Assembly: GCA_015179045.1 (NCBI GenBank)
Contig: WHUZ01000088.1
Coordinates: 124,001-188,000, forward strand
DNA from: Kalaharituber pfeilii
Taxonomy: Eukaryota; Ascomycota; Pezizomycetes; Pezizales; Pezizaceae
DNA length: 64,000 bases
Direction: 5' to 3'
Below the pieces are notes generated by a model. The model was not told where the DNA came from, did not search any database, and saw only the letters and a program-made list of their open reading frames with translations. Below, piece after piece: positions 21,578 through 31,049 of this stretch. The position numbers and the translations under genes are program-made. Within the stretch, counting starts at the first letter, position 1, and every line of letters starts with the position of its first letter.

Positions 21578-22139
21578 TGTAACGAACCAACATCCACCAC
21601 GGCCGAAATACTCCTCCCGCACGTGACACGCGAGACCCGAGGCCCCGAGACCCTGCCACAGCCCGAACTCCTGCCGAGCCGCCGCGTAGCGGCAGTGCCT
21701 GAAAGCTCCGACCCTCGCCACCAGCCCCGAGTCCTTATGCACAGCAGCCGCTTGCATCCCGGTCGCTGCCCGTATGTTCCTGCATATTCTCTTGCATTCC
21801 TGATTCGTCCAGAATGTTCTCCTGCATTAGCTCGAAGTTTCTCCCGCGCTAGTTTGATTCTCCTGTATGTAGAATGTTCTTCTGCCAAGTTTCTGTGCTC
21901 GTACCATTCTCTAGAATGTTCTTCTGCCAAGTTCCTGGGCTCTCCATAAAGGAGGCTCATCCCCACCTCCCTCTCTGCTCCTCACGTAACAACTTGTATC
22001 CACCCTCAGGCTGTACGTAATTCTGCATACATCTACATCATATAGCGCCGACTGTCTCTACCCGCCGTGAACTCCGCTGCCTCCCGGGCATCCGCTGCCT
22101 ACCCTGTATCTCGACCCCGGCCCTGACCCATTCTTTACA
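21578..22139. mobile_element. solo LTR of an LTR retrotransposon
   Basis: 562 bp beginning TGTAACGAACC and ending TTCTTTACA, so the ends are TGTAA...TTACA. An exact 5-bp duplication TTACT flanks it (21573-21577 and 22140-22144). No internal retrotransposon sequence adjoins, so it is a solo LTR left by recombination. It is GC-richer than its flanks and has a short repeat AGAATGTTCTTCTGCCAAGT twice. Superfamily unknown; Ty3/gypsy is possible. Confidence 0.85.
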
Positions 22140-22149
22140 TTACTAATAT

Positions 22150-22437
22150 ATCAACTATATCTATCCCAAGCACCAATTGAATGTCTAACAGAGGGCACAA
22201 CTAAGGAAATTCCCCTCTTCTCCCTCTTCTATAATAAGAAATCTCTACATCTCTTCCACTCCTAATAAAAGTCTGAATTGAGATCCTAATAGATCTAGAC
22301 AAATAAGGCAACTCATGGGAATTGGTGCTAAAAGTACTATAAAGATACAAGAATGATAATTATGATCTAACTAAGAGAGGTATTCTAATGCAGAGCTAGT
22401 GATGATACCACCAGCACTACCACCAACACCGCCAGCT
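22150..22437. other. AT-rich unassigned DNA
   Basis: No gene seen. Ends in a CAC/TAC trinucleotide-rich stretch where an A2 fragment inserted. Confidence 0.35.
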
Positions 22438-22452
22438 GCACTACTACTACTA

Positions 22453-22568
22453 TATTTTTTTTTTTTTTTATATCAATACTCGCGTGCCGCCCTACGGGCT
22501 ATAGCGAGGGTTTATTAAAGGAAACGAAAAGAAACTAACTAAGTTTAAGTACATGATGCCCGCGGTTC
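22453..22568 (-). mobile_element. A2 3' end insertion
   Basis: Poly(T), hairpin complement (about 22483-22512) and the A2 3' untranslated motif GATGCCCGCGG. Target duplication GCACTACTACTACTA (22438-22452 and 22569-22583). Confidence 0.88.
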
Positions 22569-22635
22569 GCACTACTACTACTACAGCTATTAGTAATCAG
22601 CCCTATTACTAGAATATATAGGGAACTACTGGAGC

Positions 22636-22671
22636 TAGTCTCTAGCGGAAGGGCTTGTGCCAACCAGACTA
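22636..22671 (+). mobile_element. LINE C 3'-end micro-insertion
   Basis: A 29-nt exact match (22642-22670, CTAGCGGAAGGGCTTGTGCC and on) to the complement of 2880-2908, the 3' end of LINE C. Flanked by ACTGGAGC (22628-22635 and 22672-22679). Confidence 0.6.
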
Positions 22672-23279
22672 ACTGGAGCCTACATCTGAAGCCCTAAGCT
22701 TCAGCCCTATCTATACCATACTCTCAGAGGGGCTAGAGAGTATGACATTAATGATACCATCCTCCTCTTGTATGATGATCCCTACTCTAATATTAATTGA
22801 GAACAATATATGAAACAAGAAACACAAAGGCAAGATACTCTCCAGCTAGGACACATATGCTTTTAAGTGCTAGCTAAGTAATGAGAAGGCAAAGAAGATT
22901 ACCTCAACACTCTTGCTCAATATTCTACACAATACAGGCAGTGTGTCTGCTACTACCGAAACACCAAAACTACCAACTCCCATATCTACTCTCTTCCTCT
23001 ACTCCAAGAACTCATCTCCATACCCCAAAGGCAGCCCACATACTCTAACCAGTCTCGACAACACTACCATAAAAACATGGTATTGTTGTCCATGGCATAG
23101 CCTTGAAGAAAGACTTAGAGAATATTAGAAGATGGTTGGAGGTCTCCAACAAAAATGTAGGAAAGTTCCTAGGGATCAGATAGTTGTGGAGGAAAGCAAT
23201 CTTAGTAGAGGAAGGCAAGACTAGTTCTGCAGTGGTATGCCTAGAGATACAGAGGGAAATTGAGAAAATGAAACCCGGA

Positions 23280-23338
23280 TTTTTTTTTTTTTTTTTTTTT
23301 TTTTTATATATCAATACTCGCAGGCCGCCCGGTGGGCT
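23280..23338 (-). mobile_element. LINE A insertion truncated inside the hairpin
   Basis: 26 T plus 33 bases; on the minus strand it starts AGCCCACCGGGCGGCC, so the outer 5' strand of the stem is missing. Target duplication AATGAAACCCGGA/AATGAAACTCGGA (23267-23279 and 23339-23351). Confidence 0.88.
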
Positions 23339-23569
23339 AATGAAACTCGGAGGAAGGTAGTTGCAGATGAGTGTGTACGAGTCAGGAAATAGGCAGGTCC
23401 CAGTACATGGCTCTTGGTTTTGACATTTTACTCACATCATGTATGAGCACCGCGGGCACCACCTGTATCTATCTATTATTTTTTCCTTTCTTTCTAATAA
23501 ACCCTCGCCATAGCCCATAGGGCGGCATGCGAGTACTAATAGAAAAAAAAAAAAAAAAAAAAAAACAAA

Positions 23570-24028
23570 CCTCTTCATGCCCAGCTGCCAACCTACTCAT
23601 CTCACTGACTTCGAGATGGCAACTCAATCCAAAGCTTACTAAGTCATAAGTGCAGATGTCTATGACTACTATTGCCAATTTGGACTGGTAACTTATATAA
23701 CTGTAGGCAGTACAGGTGACATTTGCTCCCATGAAAATGGAGCACCCTTGAACTACGTGTGTTACATTTCAACATCCTAAGACACTCCCTAATTTTTGGT
23801 TTACCGTGTGAATCAGTTCACTAAATCGATCTCAGCTTTCAGAATGAAAATTAAATAAAAACTGGTGGAGATAGATGGGGCTCAGAAAGTGGTGGCTTCC
23901 AGGGATCCAGCCCTGGAAATCCAGTCCCAGAGATGAAATTCCTCCTCTAGAGTGTGGCGCAGCCTTCCCTGATAATCCCTACTGTAGACACCATCCCTGG
24001 TGCCAGCAAAATCCCTCTATTATAGCAA
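23570..24028. other. unassigned DNA, target of the A2 insertion
   Basis: No gene seen. The DNA resumes after the A2 element at 26168; its right side (GCAGCGCCCTAGGACACC) is related to 41725-41790. Confidence 0.4.
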
Positions 24029-24935
24029 GGGGATACTCGATGCACAACTACTACAGGACGAGTGCTTGGAAGCGACTCCATAACCACGATGTCCCCCCCA
24101 GCGAAACCTACCTAGATCGAAAGCTCTCAGCGCGCTGAGTCTTTTGGTCTAATTTTTATTCCTAAATACTACAATCTATAAGTTTTCCCCTCGGGGTGAA
24201 ATCTCGGGGAAATCTTCAGCTCACCACCAACACATCAACCGGTGCCCAGAACCAATAGGAGATCTCGAATCACCACCTACTGACTAATCAGGTGCCGAAA
24301 GGCATAACAAAAATGCCAAAGGGAAAGAAGACAAGGACTGACTCCCTTACGCCGCTCCCCACCCGCTTCCGTATCACAATAGGTCGAGTCGTAAGGGCAG
24401 CCGCTCCCCAAGCCGAAGACATACCCGACTGGGACACCATGCGCGATGCAATATATGAAAAACTGGACGTCGTTTACATCATGGTCCTAGCCTCGCTATG
24501 GAAATATTATACAAAGAAACCTCACATGGTTGAGGGAGCAGCCCTAAGACTCGAATGGAGGGGGAGCGCTCGCCTGCATGCACGTCGACAGTTATGGAGG
24601 CGGACCGAAAGAGGCCCCCCTTCCCCCTGGCTCTCCGACTGGCGCTCCGGCGCTCCTCCCGCACCACCACCCGCCAACACACTTGGGCTCAGCCCAATCA
24701 CCAGCATAGAGACAACACCGGAGCCCGAAGCCCTGGGCTTCAGCGGGATCTCCACGGCATATTCGGTGCAACCCACACCCACTCCCACCCCCAACCCCAC
24801 CCCCACCAGGAAGCGCAAAGGCAAAGCGGCGTGGCCGCAAGACCCGTGCGCCTTCAAGAAGAGACTCGACGACAAGGAGGAAACAAAAATTGCCTCCACG
24901 CCTGCGGTCAGGACTCCACTACCACCCGCTGCTAG

Positions 24936-25531
24936 CTGGTTAGGAAGAGTTGGGAGAACCGAGTAGCGAGAGGGGACCTAGACCTGGCAGTGATATGGGT
25001 TAAAAGCCACAAGGGGGTGAAAGGGAACACGGAGGCAGACTGGGCGGCCAAAATCGGCACATCGCTACAATACGAAGACGAGACCGTAACAGAAGCAGGA
25101 TTAAGACAAGGCTATAAGGCACTGCGAGCCACGGAGAGAAACCAGGCAGGCTTAAATTACCGGCCCTTGCAAATCGCCGACCGGAGGAAGTATCTCTCGA
25201 CGCTGGCGGGGATCCTGGGAAACAAAGGACTGAAAGAATGGAGATACCACATAGGGAAGGCCGAATCACCGGAATGCCGATGGTGCGGGGAGGCCCCGGA
25301 AAACTGGGAACATGTACGGAAAGACTGCAAGGCGTGGGCTAGGAAATGCGGGGGGGCGGAAGGTATAAGACAGATTGATAAGGGAGTAAACATACGGGAG
25401 ATCTTGGAATGGGCACGGGGAGAATAGATGAGAGTGACGCATATATTTCACTTATTTTATGTATTAAAATATCGCCATAGCCCATAGGGCGGCATGCGAT
25501 TAATGAAAGAAAAAAAAAAAAAAAAAAAAAA
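24936..25531 (+). mobile_element. LINE A copy nested in A2 ORF1
   Basis: Target duplication ACCCGCTGCTAG/ACCCGCTGATAG (24924-24935 and 25532-25543). It holds the end of RNase H, the zinc finger, hairpin 25471-25500 with ATCGC/GCGAT, and poly(A). Confidence 0.93.
24937..25427 (+). pseudogene. LINE A RNase H end and zinc finger
   Basis: Clean frame from LVRKSWENRVARGDLDLAVI through KSHKGVKGNTEADWAAKIG (last RNase H Asp) to ECRWCGEAPENWEHVRKDC and ILEWARGE stop. No frameshift in about 160 codons, so a young copy. The start is set by 5' truncation. Confidence 0.88.
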
Positions 25532-26167
25532 ACCCGCTGATAGCACCCCTGCTAGCACATACATGACAAGCCAACCAACCCTTGCGCTGACTCCCGCTCC
25601 CACGCCCACGCCCACACCGATGACCAATCCCCCTCACGCCCCCAAAGCCAAATCCCCATCCCATCCAAACAACCCTGGTGCTACCACCCCACAGTTCGGC
25701 ATCATAGTACACGGGATAGCCCTGAGATAGGAACTCGGGAATGTCCAAAGATGGATGGAGGCAAAAAACAAAGACCTAGGAAGAATTTTGGGGATACGAT
25801 GGCTAAGAAAAAAGACGACACTAGTCGAGGAGGGAAAACAGACGAGCTCGGTAGTCATGTACCTGGAGAGACCTACTGAAGTAGACAAGGTGAGGCTAGG
25901 AGGAAGATGGCTCAGAGCATGCCAGTACAAGTGGGACAGAGGACGAAGATAGGATAAGGAAGCCTCCTCATGTACCGACATGACCTGGAAAACTGTTATT
26001 GTTGTTGTCACTTCCCCTTCACATAGGATGTTCTTGGGATTTCTACTCCCATATCTAACTTTTCTTTTATTTCATATGTAACTAGATATCGCTATAGCCC
26101 TTAGGGCGGCAGGCGACTGCTGATATATATCTAAAAAAAAAAAAAAAAAAAAAAAAAGGGGGATACT

Positions 26168-29100
26168 GCAGCGCCCTAGGACACCCGGCGTACAGTGTAT
26201 GTTTTCCATAGTTACTGATGTATCACATGCCTGTATATGTATTACATGTACCAGTACATCTAGTCTCCTCCTCATGTAGCGTCACCTTCAACCGCGCCCC
26301 AACCATACCTATTGATTGAGGGTGTTGAATCATACAGAACCAGAGAGTGATAAACCATCACATTCCACTCCCTTGATATCTTTTCCTGTCACAGGGCCAT
26401 AATAGTTACCTGATGGATGTACTACCCATTGCACTAAAAAGTCATCTCGCTTGGTGTCGGGTGATCAGGGTACTTGAACGTGTTCCAACTAGGCAGGTCG
26501 AATCCGTTCGCCCCAAATGTTCACCCCTACAGCTCTGATTTAGTGGATTTTGCTCGCACTCTCACGATGCCATTTGTTTGACATACATTTCCTATACAAG
26601 ACCAAGCCACATACTGTAAACAGACCGTACTGCGGTGTTACAATTAGCGGAAAGTACCGCGACGTTACAATTAGCGGAAAGTACCGCGGCGTTACAATCA
26701 GCGACTATCTCAATTAGGATTTCTCTTCTGACTATTTTTGGGTCTAAGTCTTTTTGTCGCATTCGAATACGAAATTAAGATTTCAATCTCACCACACGCC
26801 CGCGAGAAATGATTAAAAAAAAAAAAAGAAGAAGAAGAAGAGATGCTGCATGAAAAACCAGGCGGGCAAAAAAAAAAATAAACAAAGCCGATTAGACTCA
26901 CTTAGATATGCAAAGTCCGACCTCTTCTTCTCACCTGAATTCGCACTGCCACCAGTGCCTGCCCCACCACCCCCACCACCCCCGTTCCCTGCGTCGATAA
27001 TTCGTACAGAGCCTATAGAGTTGAATTCTGTAGCACTGAACTGGTAGGAGTGATGAGACTGCATTCAATATTGCGTATGTCCGTGTCTCGTTGGATGCCA
27101 GATTAATGCAAATGACTAGTCTGCACACTAAATACCTAAGCTTGTTTTAAAATTGACGTTCTGTACGAGGGTACTGTAGTCCGGTTAATCAGAAGCATGT
27201 AATGCATACTCGTTATGGTAAGCACCAGCATTTAGCGCGAGTTCGGTTACGGTTGACCTCAGGCCCGCGATCGGAGAAAAACGCTGCTACAAAACTGTCC
27301 TTGCAAAAGACTAATCCCGCACACGGCCGATGATCAGACGCCATTTGCATCAGTAACTGCTGGTAACGTGTACGATTTCAAGTGTCACAATGAGACCTAT
27401 TTCTCCGACATCTCAAGGCATCAACAGTAATTACAACCAAACCCATATCTGCCTTGAAATTGATAGAAGGTAAAAGTTCGCGAACAGGCCGGCACAGTCA
27501 CTACGTATAAGGCCGGCCGCTTGGGTATTCAGAAAATGTACATGAGTCATTCGAATTGCCACCGGTGGCAGGATGATGCGTACTCGGTATCAAGCGTAAG
27601 TCTTCAGAAGCGCGAAAAGTTGCATACATTGTGACAGGGATCGTTGCTAGGGCAGTTCAGCTGTTTGTTATGTAATACAGCACTTGTTATCTACAGGATT
27701 CCATGGTTACACGCTTCAATGTTTGTTTTCAATCAGCCAGCACAACTCATTTTTCCCAATCACAGTGTCGAATCACCCACTGAAGCCTCATACAGTAGCG
27801 AAATGGAAACCCGAGCTCGGCACGCAAATCTCGGTATAAAATTCACAATCGAGAAACCACTCTAGTTGAGCACATCTGAATTATTAATGTACACAACAAA
27901 TGCGCAAATGAAGTGGAAAAGCCTCAAGAGTCAAGAAGAGTGGGATAAAGAATAAAAGAATGCCTCATACCATTAGTTAGAAGTGTGCAAGATTGGCTTC
28001 GCGTTTGGGCAGCCAGGTTGTAGTTATGCAAATTATGCAATGCTTTGTTGACTTGAATGCAATTATAAAAATACGTGTGTCGTACTTTTGTGTGTAAATC
28101 CCATACAAAAGTTCTGAAGACTTTTCGACAAAAAGTCATACCTACTTCACTTTTGACCCCCTGTCCGGTGGCGCACATTAATTCATGCATAGCGCTTCTG
28201 AGTATTTTCCCCTACCACCGAGTACAATGTTTGTTGCATTTACAGTATTGTATTGGTAAAGATAAATAGTATTGTCATGAAGTCTGTATGTGTGCCTCTC
28301 CAGAATTTCACAACAGACTTTTCGGGGCAAGCTCTGGGTCAATTTGGCACCTGCAAACGTGTGAGATGTGGTACAGTTCTTACTCTGGAGCTCGCACGAC
28401 ATCGCTGCATCTCTTGCAAACACTGAACACGCACCCAGTTTCCTGCTCTAAAATTTCAGCATCAATTATCACCCCCACCGACCGCTTGCACAAGACCTGA
28501 ATTATACCAATTAAAAGCGATGCGACTGCTGATTGAATACCTACCGCCAATTCCAGATAGACCTCAAAGATCACGCACTGGAAGTGGTAAATAATGGGGT
28601 GCTGAATGGGTCATATGCATACGTAGCTACAGTACTGTACCTTAATCTCTCAATTATCCGGACCTGACCACCGGACGATCATTTCGACCTGATCCCTACC
28701 GCTCTTCCTTGCCACCCCTCCCATTCCATCTGTTTCTCCTCTCATCGAACCTGAGATTTGAAGGCATTTAAGCAAGAACGCACGGTGTTCTTGAGTAGGT
28801 CAACTAGTTCGCGAGCAGATCGGCTTATTCTGGAAATGCTCGGGTCGCCGGCCAGAATAAAAAGAACGGTCACAAATCAATCTGGATGCCAGAGTGAGGA
28901 CAAAATGCGGGCCTTTAAGCGTGCTAAACAGAAATTTTGTAGATAGATTTAGTGTCTTCTCAATATATACGCTACTCTGTCGTACAGTTTCACCAGGCGG
29001 CGACCGTCTGCGGGCCAACTGTTTTGTTCCTCCCACTACAATCGCAATCATGCTGCTATGGTTCCATAACGAGACTAGCCACTGCTGCTTGTGGTACCCT

Positions 29101-29330
29101 GCGGCCGCAAGTGCCCCTGCATGAGAATACCAGCGCGCATCAAGCCTATTCGCTAATCCGCTTTGTGAAATGCTCCGATCTGCGGCCATATATATCATGC
29201 CACAGGATGACGAGCCACCACTTTGATGACCTGGTAATACATGGAACAAAGCTTCATATTATGTTTTGGCCTTCACTTCCTTCGAGTATTAGTCCCAACC
29301 ATCCCTTTGTCGTATCTGAATTACACTTCC
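26168..29330. other. unassigned intergenic DNA
   Basis: No convincing gene. Contains a three-copy tandem repeat at 26625-26705, A-rich tracts at 26814-26880, and a segment at 28075-28130 whose complement shares TTTGTATGGGAT with 18865. DNA at 29195-29330 (GAGCCACCACTTTG, ATCCCTTTGTCG, ATCTGAATT) is related to 46880-47020. Confidence 0.35.
26625..26705. repeat. tandem repeat, 26-bp unit, three copies
   Basis: Units GTACCGCGRCGTTACAATTA plus GCGGAAA, the first and last diverged. Confidence 0.85.
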
Positions 29331-29333
29331 ACC

Positions 29334-29625
29334 CAGAGTGCCGGTGGTGTGGGGAGGAGGAGGAGACCACCGCACACGTGCTCACCAGATGCAAGACATG
29401 GAAACGAAAGTGGCCCGGGGGGATGGCGGACCTACTTAGCCCACCGAAGGACAAGGACAAGGATCCCTTAATGGAGTTACTGGATTGGATTCAAGAATAA
29501 GGTCGCATTCTCATTGATTTCACTACCGTTTTTCTTTTATTTTCATGTAATTAAACCTCGTCATAGCCCGAAGGGCGGTATACGAGTAATGATATTAAAA
29601 TAAAAAAAAAAAAAATAAAAAAAAT
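29334..29625 (+). mobile_element. LINE A 3' end, 5'-truncated at the zinc finger
   Basis: PECRWCGEEEETTAHVLTRC, KWPGGMADLLSPPKDKDKDP and a stop at 29500, then hairpin 29557-29586 with the compensated outer stem CTCGT/ACGAG and an A-rich tail. No target duplication found. Confidence 0.88.
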
Positions 29626-29697
29626 GACGCACATACCAATGAAGTTCGTGAATTGGACGGAATTGCAGAGCAATTGGCGCTACGGTTGTAGTTCCTT

Positions 29698-30852
29698 TTT
29701 TTTTTTTTTTTTTATATCAATACTCGCATGCCGCCCGATGGGCTATGGCGAGGGTCTTTATTAAAAGAAAAAAGAAAAACAACTCTCGCTAACCACTCCT
29801 CCTAACTAACTACATGTGTTGCCCGCAGAGCTCTCTCATGGTGCGGGTGAAAGGCCCGGTATGTCCTACTTCCGTCCCCTCTCCGAATCATACCGTTCCG
29901 TCCTCAACCAACGACCCCCAAGCCTCACCCTCCCAACCTCAATCTCCCTCTCCAGGTAAGCTACCACCGAACTGGTCTTTTTCCCTTCCTCAACCAGCGT
30001 GGTCTTCCTCCTCAGCCAGCGAATTCCGGCGACCCTTCCCAAATCCTTATTCGCTGCCTCCAACCAATATTTGACCTTCCCTAGGTACTTCCGTAGTGCG
30101 ATCCCGTGTATTACTATGCCGGCTTTACCTCTGGTGGTGGCATCGGGATTGGTTGGCGGGGGGGGCGGAGGTGCTCTTGTGGCGGGGAGTCTTCTGTGTC
30201 TCTGCCCTATGTCTCTTGAAGGCTGCGTCTTGACTCGGCAGCGGTTTTCTGGTTGGGGGGTTTTGCTCGAAGGCGGAGTGGGGGGGGGGGGGGGGGGTTA
30301 CTGGCACCCCCTTTGTTGGGTGGGGCTCCCAGTACTGTGTGGCGGTGGTGTCGGTAGTGGCGGTCCACCCGCTTCGTACCGGGTGACGTCGCCGTGGTCG
30401 TCGAACCAAATTGTCAAGTTCGACCCGTGCTTTGGGGAGCCTCCCAATCCGTGGTCCGCTTCCATCACGTACTTCCATAGATTGCCGAACACCCCGTCCT
30501 CGCTATAGCCCGCGCGCTCCAGGGCTTTCACGGTCGTCTCCCAGACGTCCGCCCTGGTTATGCGTCGAGTTTTTAGCGTGTCTTGGCACGACATGGGTGT
30601 GGTTGATGTGTTGGCAACGGAGGTGGTGAGCTGAAGATTCCTCGTATTTTCGCCCCTCGGGGGAAAATTGCGGTGTTCAGTATCTGAGGATAAAAATCAG
30701 ATGAAAAGACTCAGCTCGCTGAGAGCTTTCGATCTATGTAGGTTTCAGCGGGGGGGACGTTGTGGTTGTGGAGTCGCTTCCAAACGCTCTGGTCTGTACG
30801 TCAGTTGTAGTCTCGTCTAAACCTAATTGCAGCGAAATGTAGGTGTAACTTG
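29698..30852 (-). mobile_element. A2: full-length ORF1-only retroelement, 1155 bp
   Basis: Bounded by the exact 14-bp repeat GGTTGTAGTTCCTT (29684-29697 and 30853-30866). On the minus strand: about 260 bp 5' untranslated region, ORF1, a 3' region with TTGCCCGCGG-type motif (complement CTGCGGGCAACAC), hairpin and poly(A). There is no room for a reverse transcriptase, and the ends are intact, so this is a complete unit that moved as such. Confidence 0.93.
29866..30594 (-). pseudogene. A2 ORF1 (two frameshifts)
   Basis: Starts MSCQDTLKTRRITRADVWET, then GYSEDGVFGNLWKYVMEADH and GSNLTIWFDDHGDVTRYE. A long G run (30281-30297) breaks the frame in the proline-rich part, which continues PPPPPHSAFEQNPPTRKPLP. 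A second shift near 30130 leads to GIVIHGIALRKYLGKVKYWL, GIRWLRRKTTLVEEGKKTSS and RVRLGGRWLRTERYDSERGR before stop. The C-terminal domain is ORF1/gag-like; zinc knuckles are missing, as in the other A2 copies. Homopolymer runs explain both breaks. Confidence 0.8.
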
Positions 30853-30885
30853 GGTTGTAGTTCCTTGGTTATTTCCTTTATATGC

Positions 30886-30932
30886 TCTCGCTATAATCAA
30901 ACTGAGCGGCATACAAGTAATGATATATAACA
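30886..30932 (+). mobile_element. old LINE A tail
   Basis: CTCGCTATAATCAAACTGAG then CGGCATACAAGTAATGATAT: a decayed hairpin with its trailing TAATGATAT. No poly(A) or target repeat remains. Confidence 0.55.
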
Positions 30933-31049
30933 GTTGCAAATGTAAGGAAAATAAAAATGTATACAAAACAAAAGCAAAAAAAAAACGGACATATTTCATG
31001 AAATGACCAAACCAAGGGGCAGTAAACGTCAACAAAACCAATCAGACCC

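Larger units (their letters stand above)
22584..23567 (+). mobile_element. A2 ORF1-only element, AT-shifted degraded copy
   Basis: Aligns by eye with the A2 copies at 24-26 kb and 29.7-30.9 kb: GAAGCCCTAAGCTTCAGCCC (proline-rich part), then VVHGIALKKDLENIRRWLEV, RKAILVEEG and a stop where GIRW would be (TGG to TAG). It ends with GAGCACCGCGGGC, the hairpin and poly(A) at about 23567. Two foreign tails sit inside, a LINE C end (22636-22671) and a truncated LINE A hairpin (23280-23338). Many G-to-A/C-to-T differences suggest RIP-like mutation. Confidence 0.75.
24292..25951 (+). pseudogene. A2 ORF1 (gag-like, RRM-type C-terminal domain), interrupted
   Basis: Coding parts 24292-24935 and 25544-25951; removing the LINE A and one target copy restores the frame (PPAASTPASTYMTSQPT). 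The N-terminal part includes a WKYY motif aligned to the WKYVMEADHG block of the other copy; the middle is proline/threonine-rich with PTPTPTPNPTPTRKRKGK. The C-terminal domain is GIIVHGIALR, WMEAKNKDLGRILGIRWLRK, TLVEEGKQTSSVVMYLE and KVRLGGRWLRACQYKWDRGR, like the RNA-binding domain of fungal LINE ORF1. The usual zinc knuckles after it are absent; stop follows at once. One stop (TAG) lies after GIALR. The role would be binding element RNA. Confidence 0.75.
24038..26158 (+). mobile_element. A2: full-length ORF1-only retroelement with nested LINE A
   Basis: Bounded by GGGGATACT (24029-24037 and 26159-26167). Order: 5' untranslated region (24038-24291), ORF1, 3' untranslated region, hairpin (26087-26116) and poly(A). 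A LINE A sits at 24936-25531; without it and its target repeat the element is about 1.5 kb. The 5' region (GGAAGCGACTCC, then CGAAAGCTCTCAGCG) matches the 5' end of the other full-length copy at 29698-30852. There is no reverse transcriptase, so it must borrow one. Its 3' untranslated region is LINE A type, unlike that of other A2 copies. Confidence 0.88.

Noticed and set aside
21545..21949. Open frames of about 130 codons on both strands
   Set aside because: They lie inside the solo LTR and have no domain.
24936..25531. The 24-26 kb element as a LINE A with only a central deletion
   Set aside because: A near-perfect 12-bp duplication around 24936-25531 shows that the RNase H part is a separate insertion in ORF1.
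29814..30629. Plus-strand Gly/Trp-rich frames
   Set aside because: Complement of A2 ORF1.
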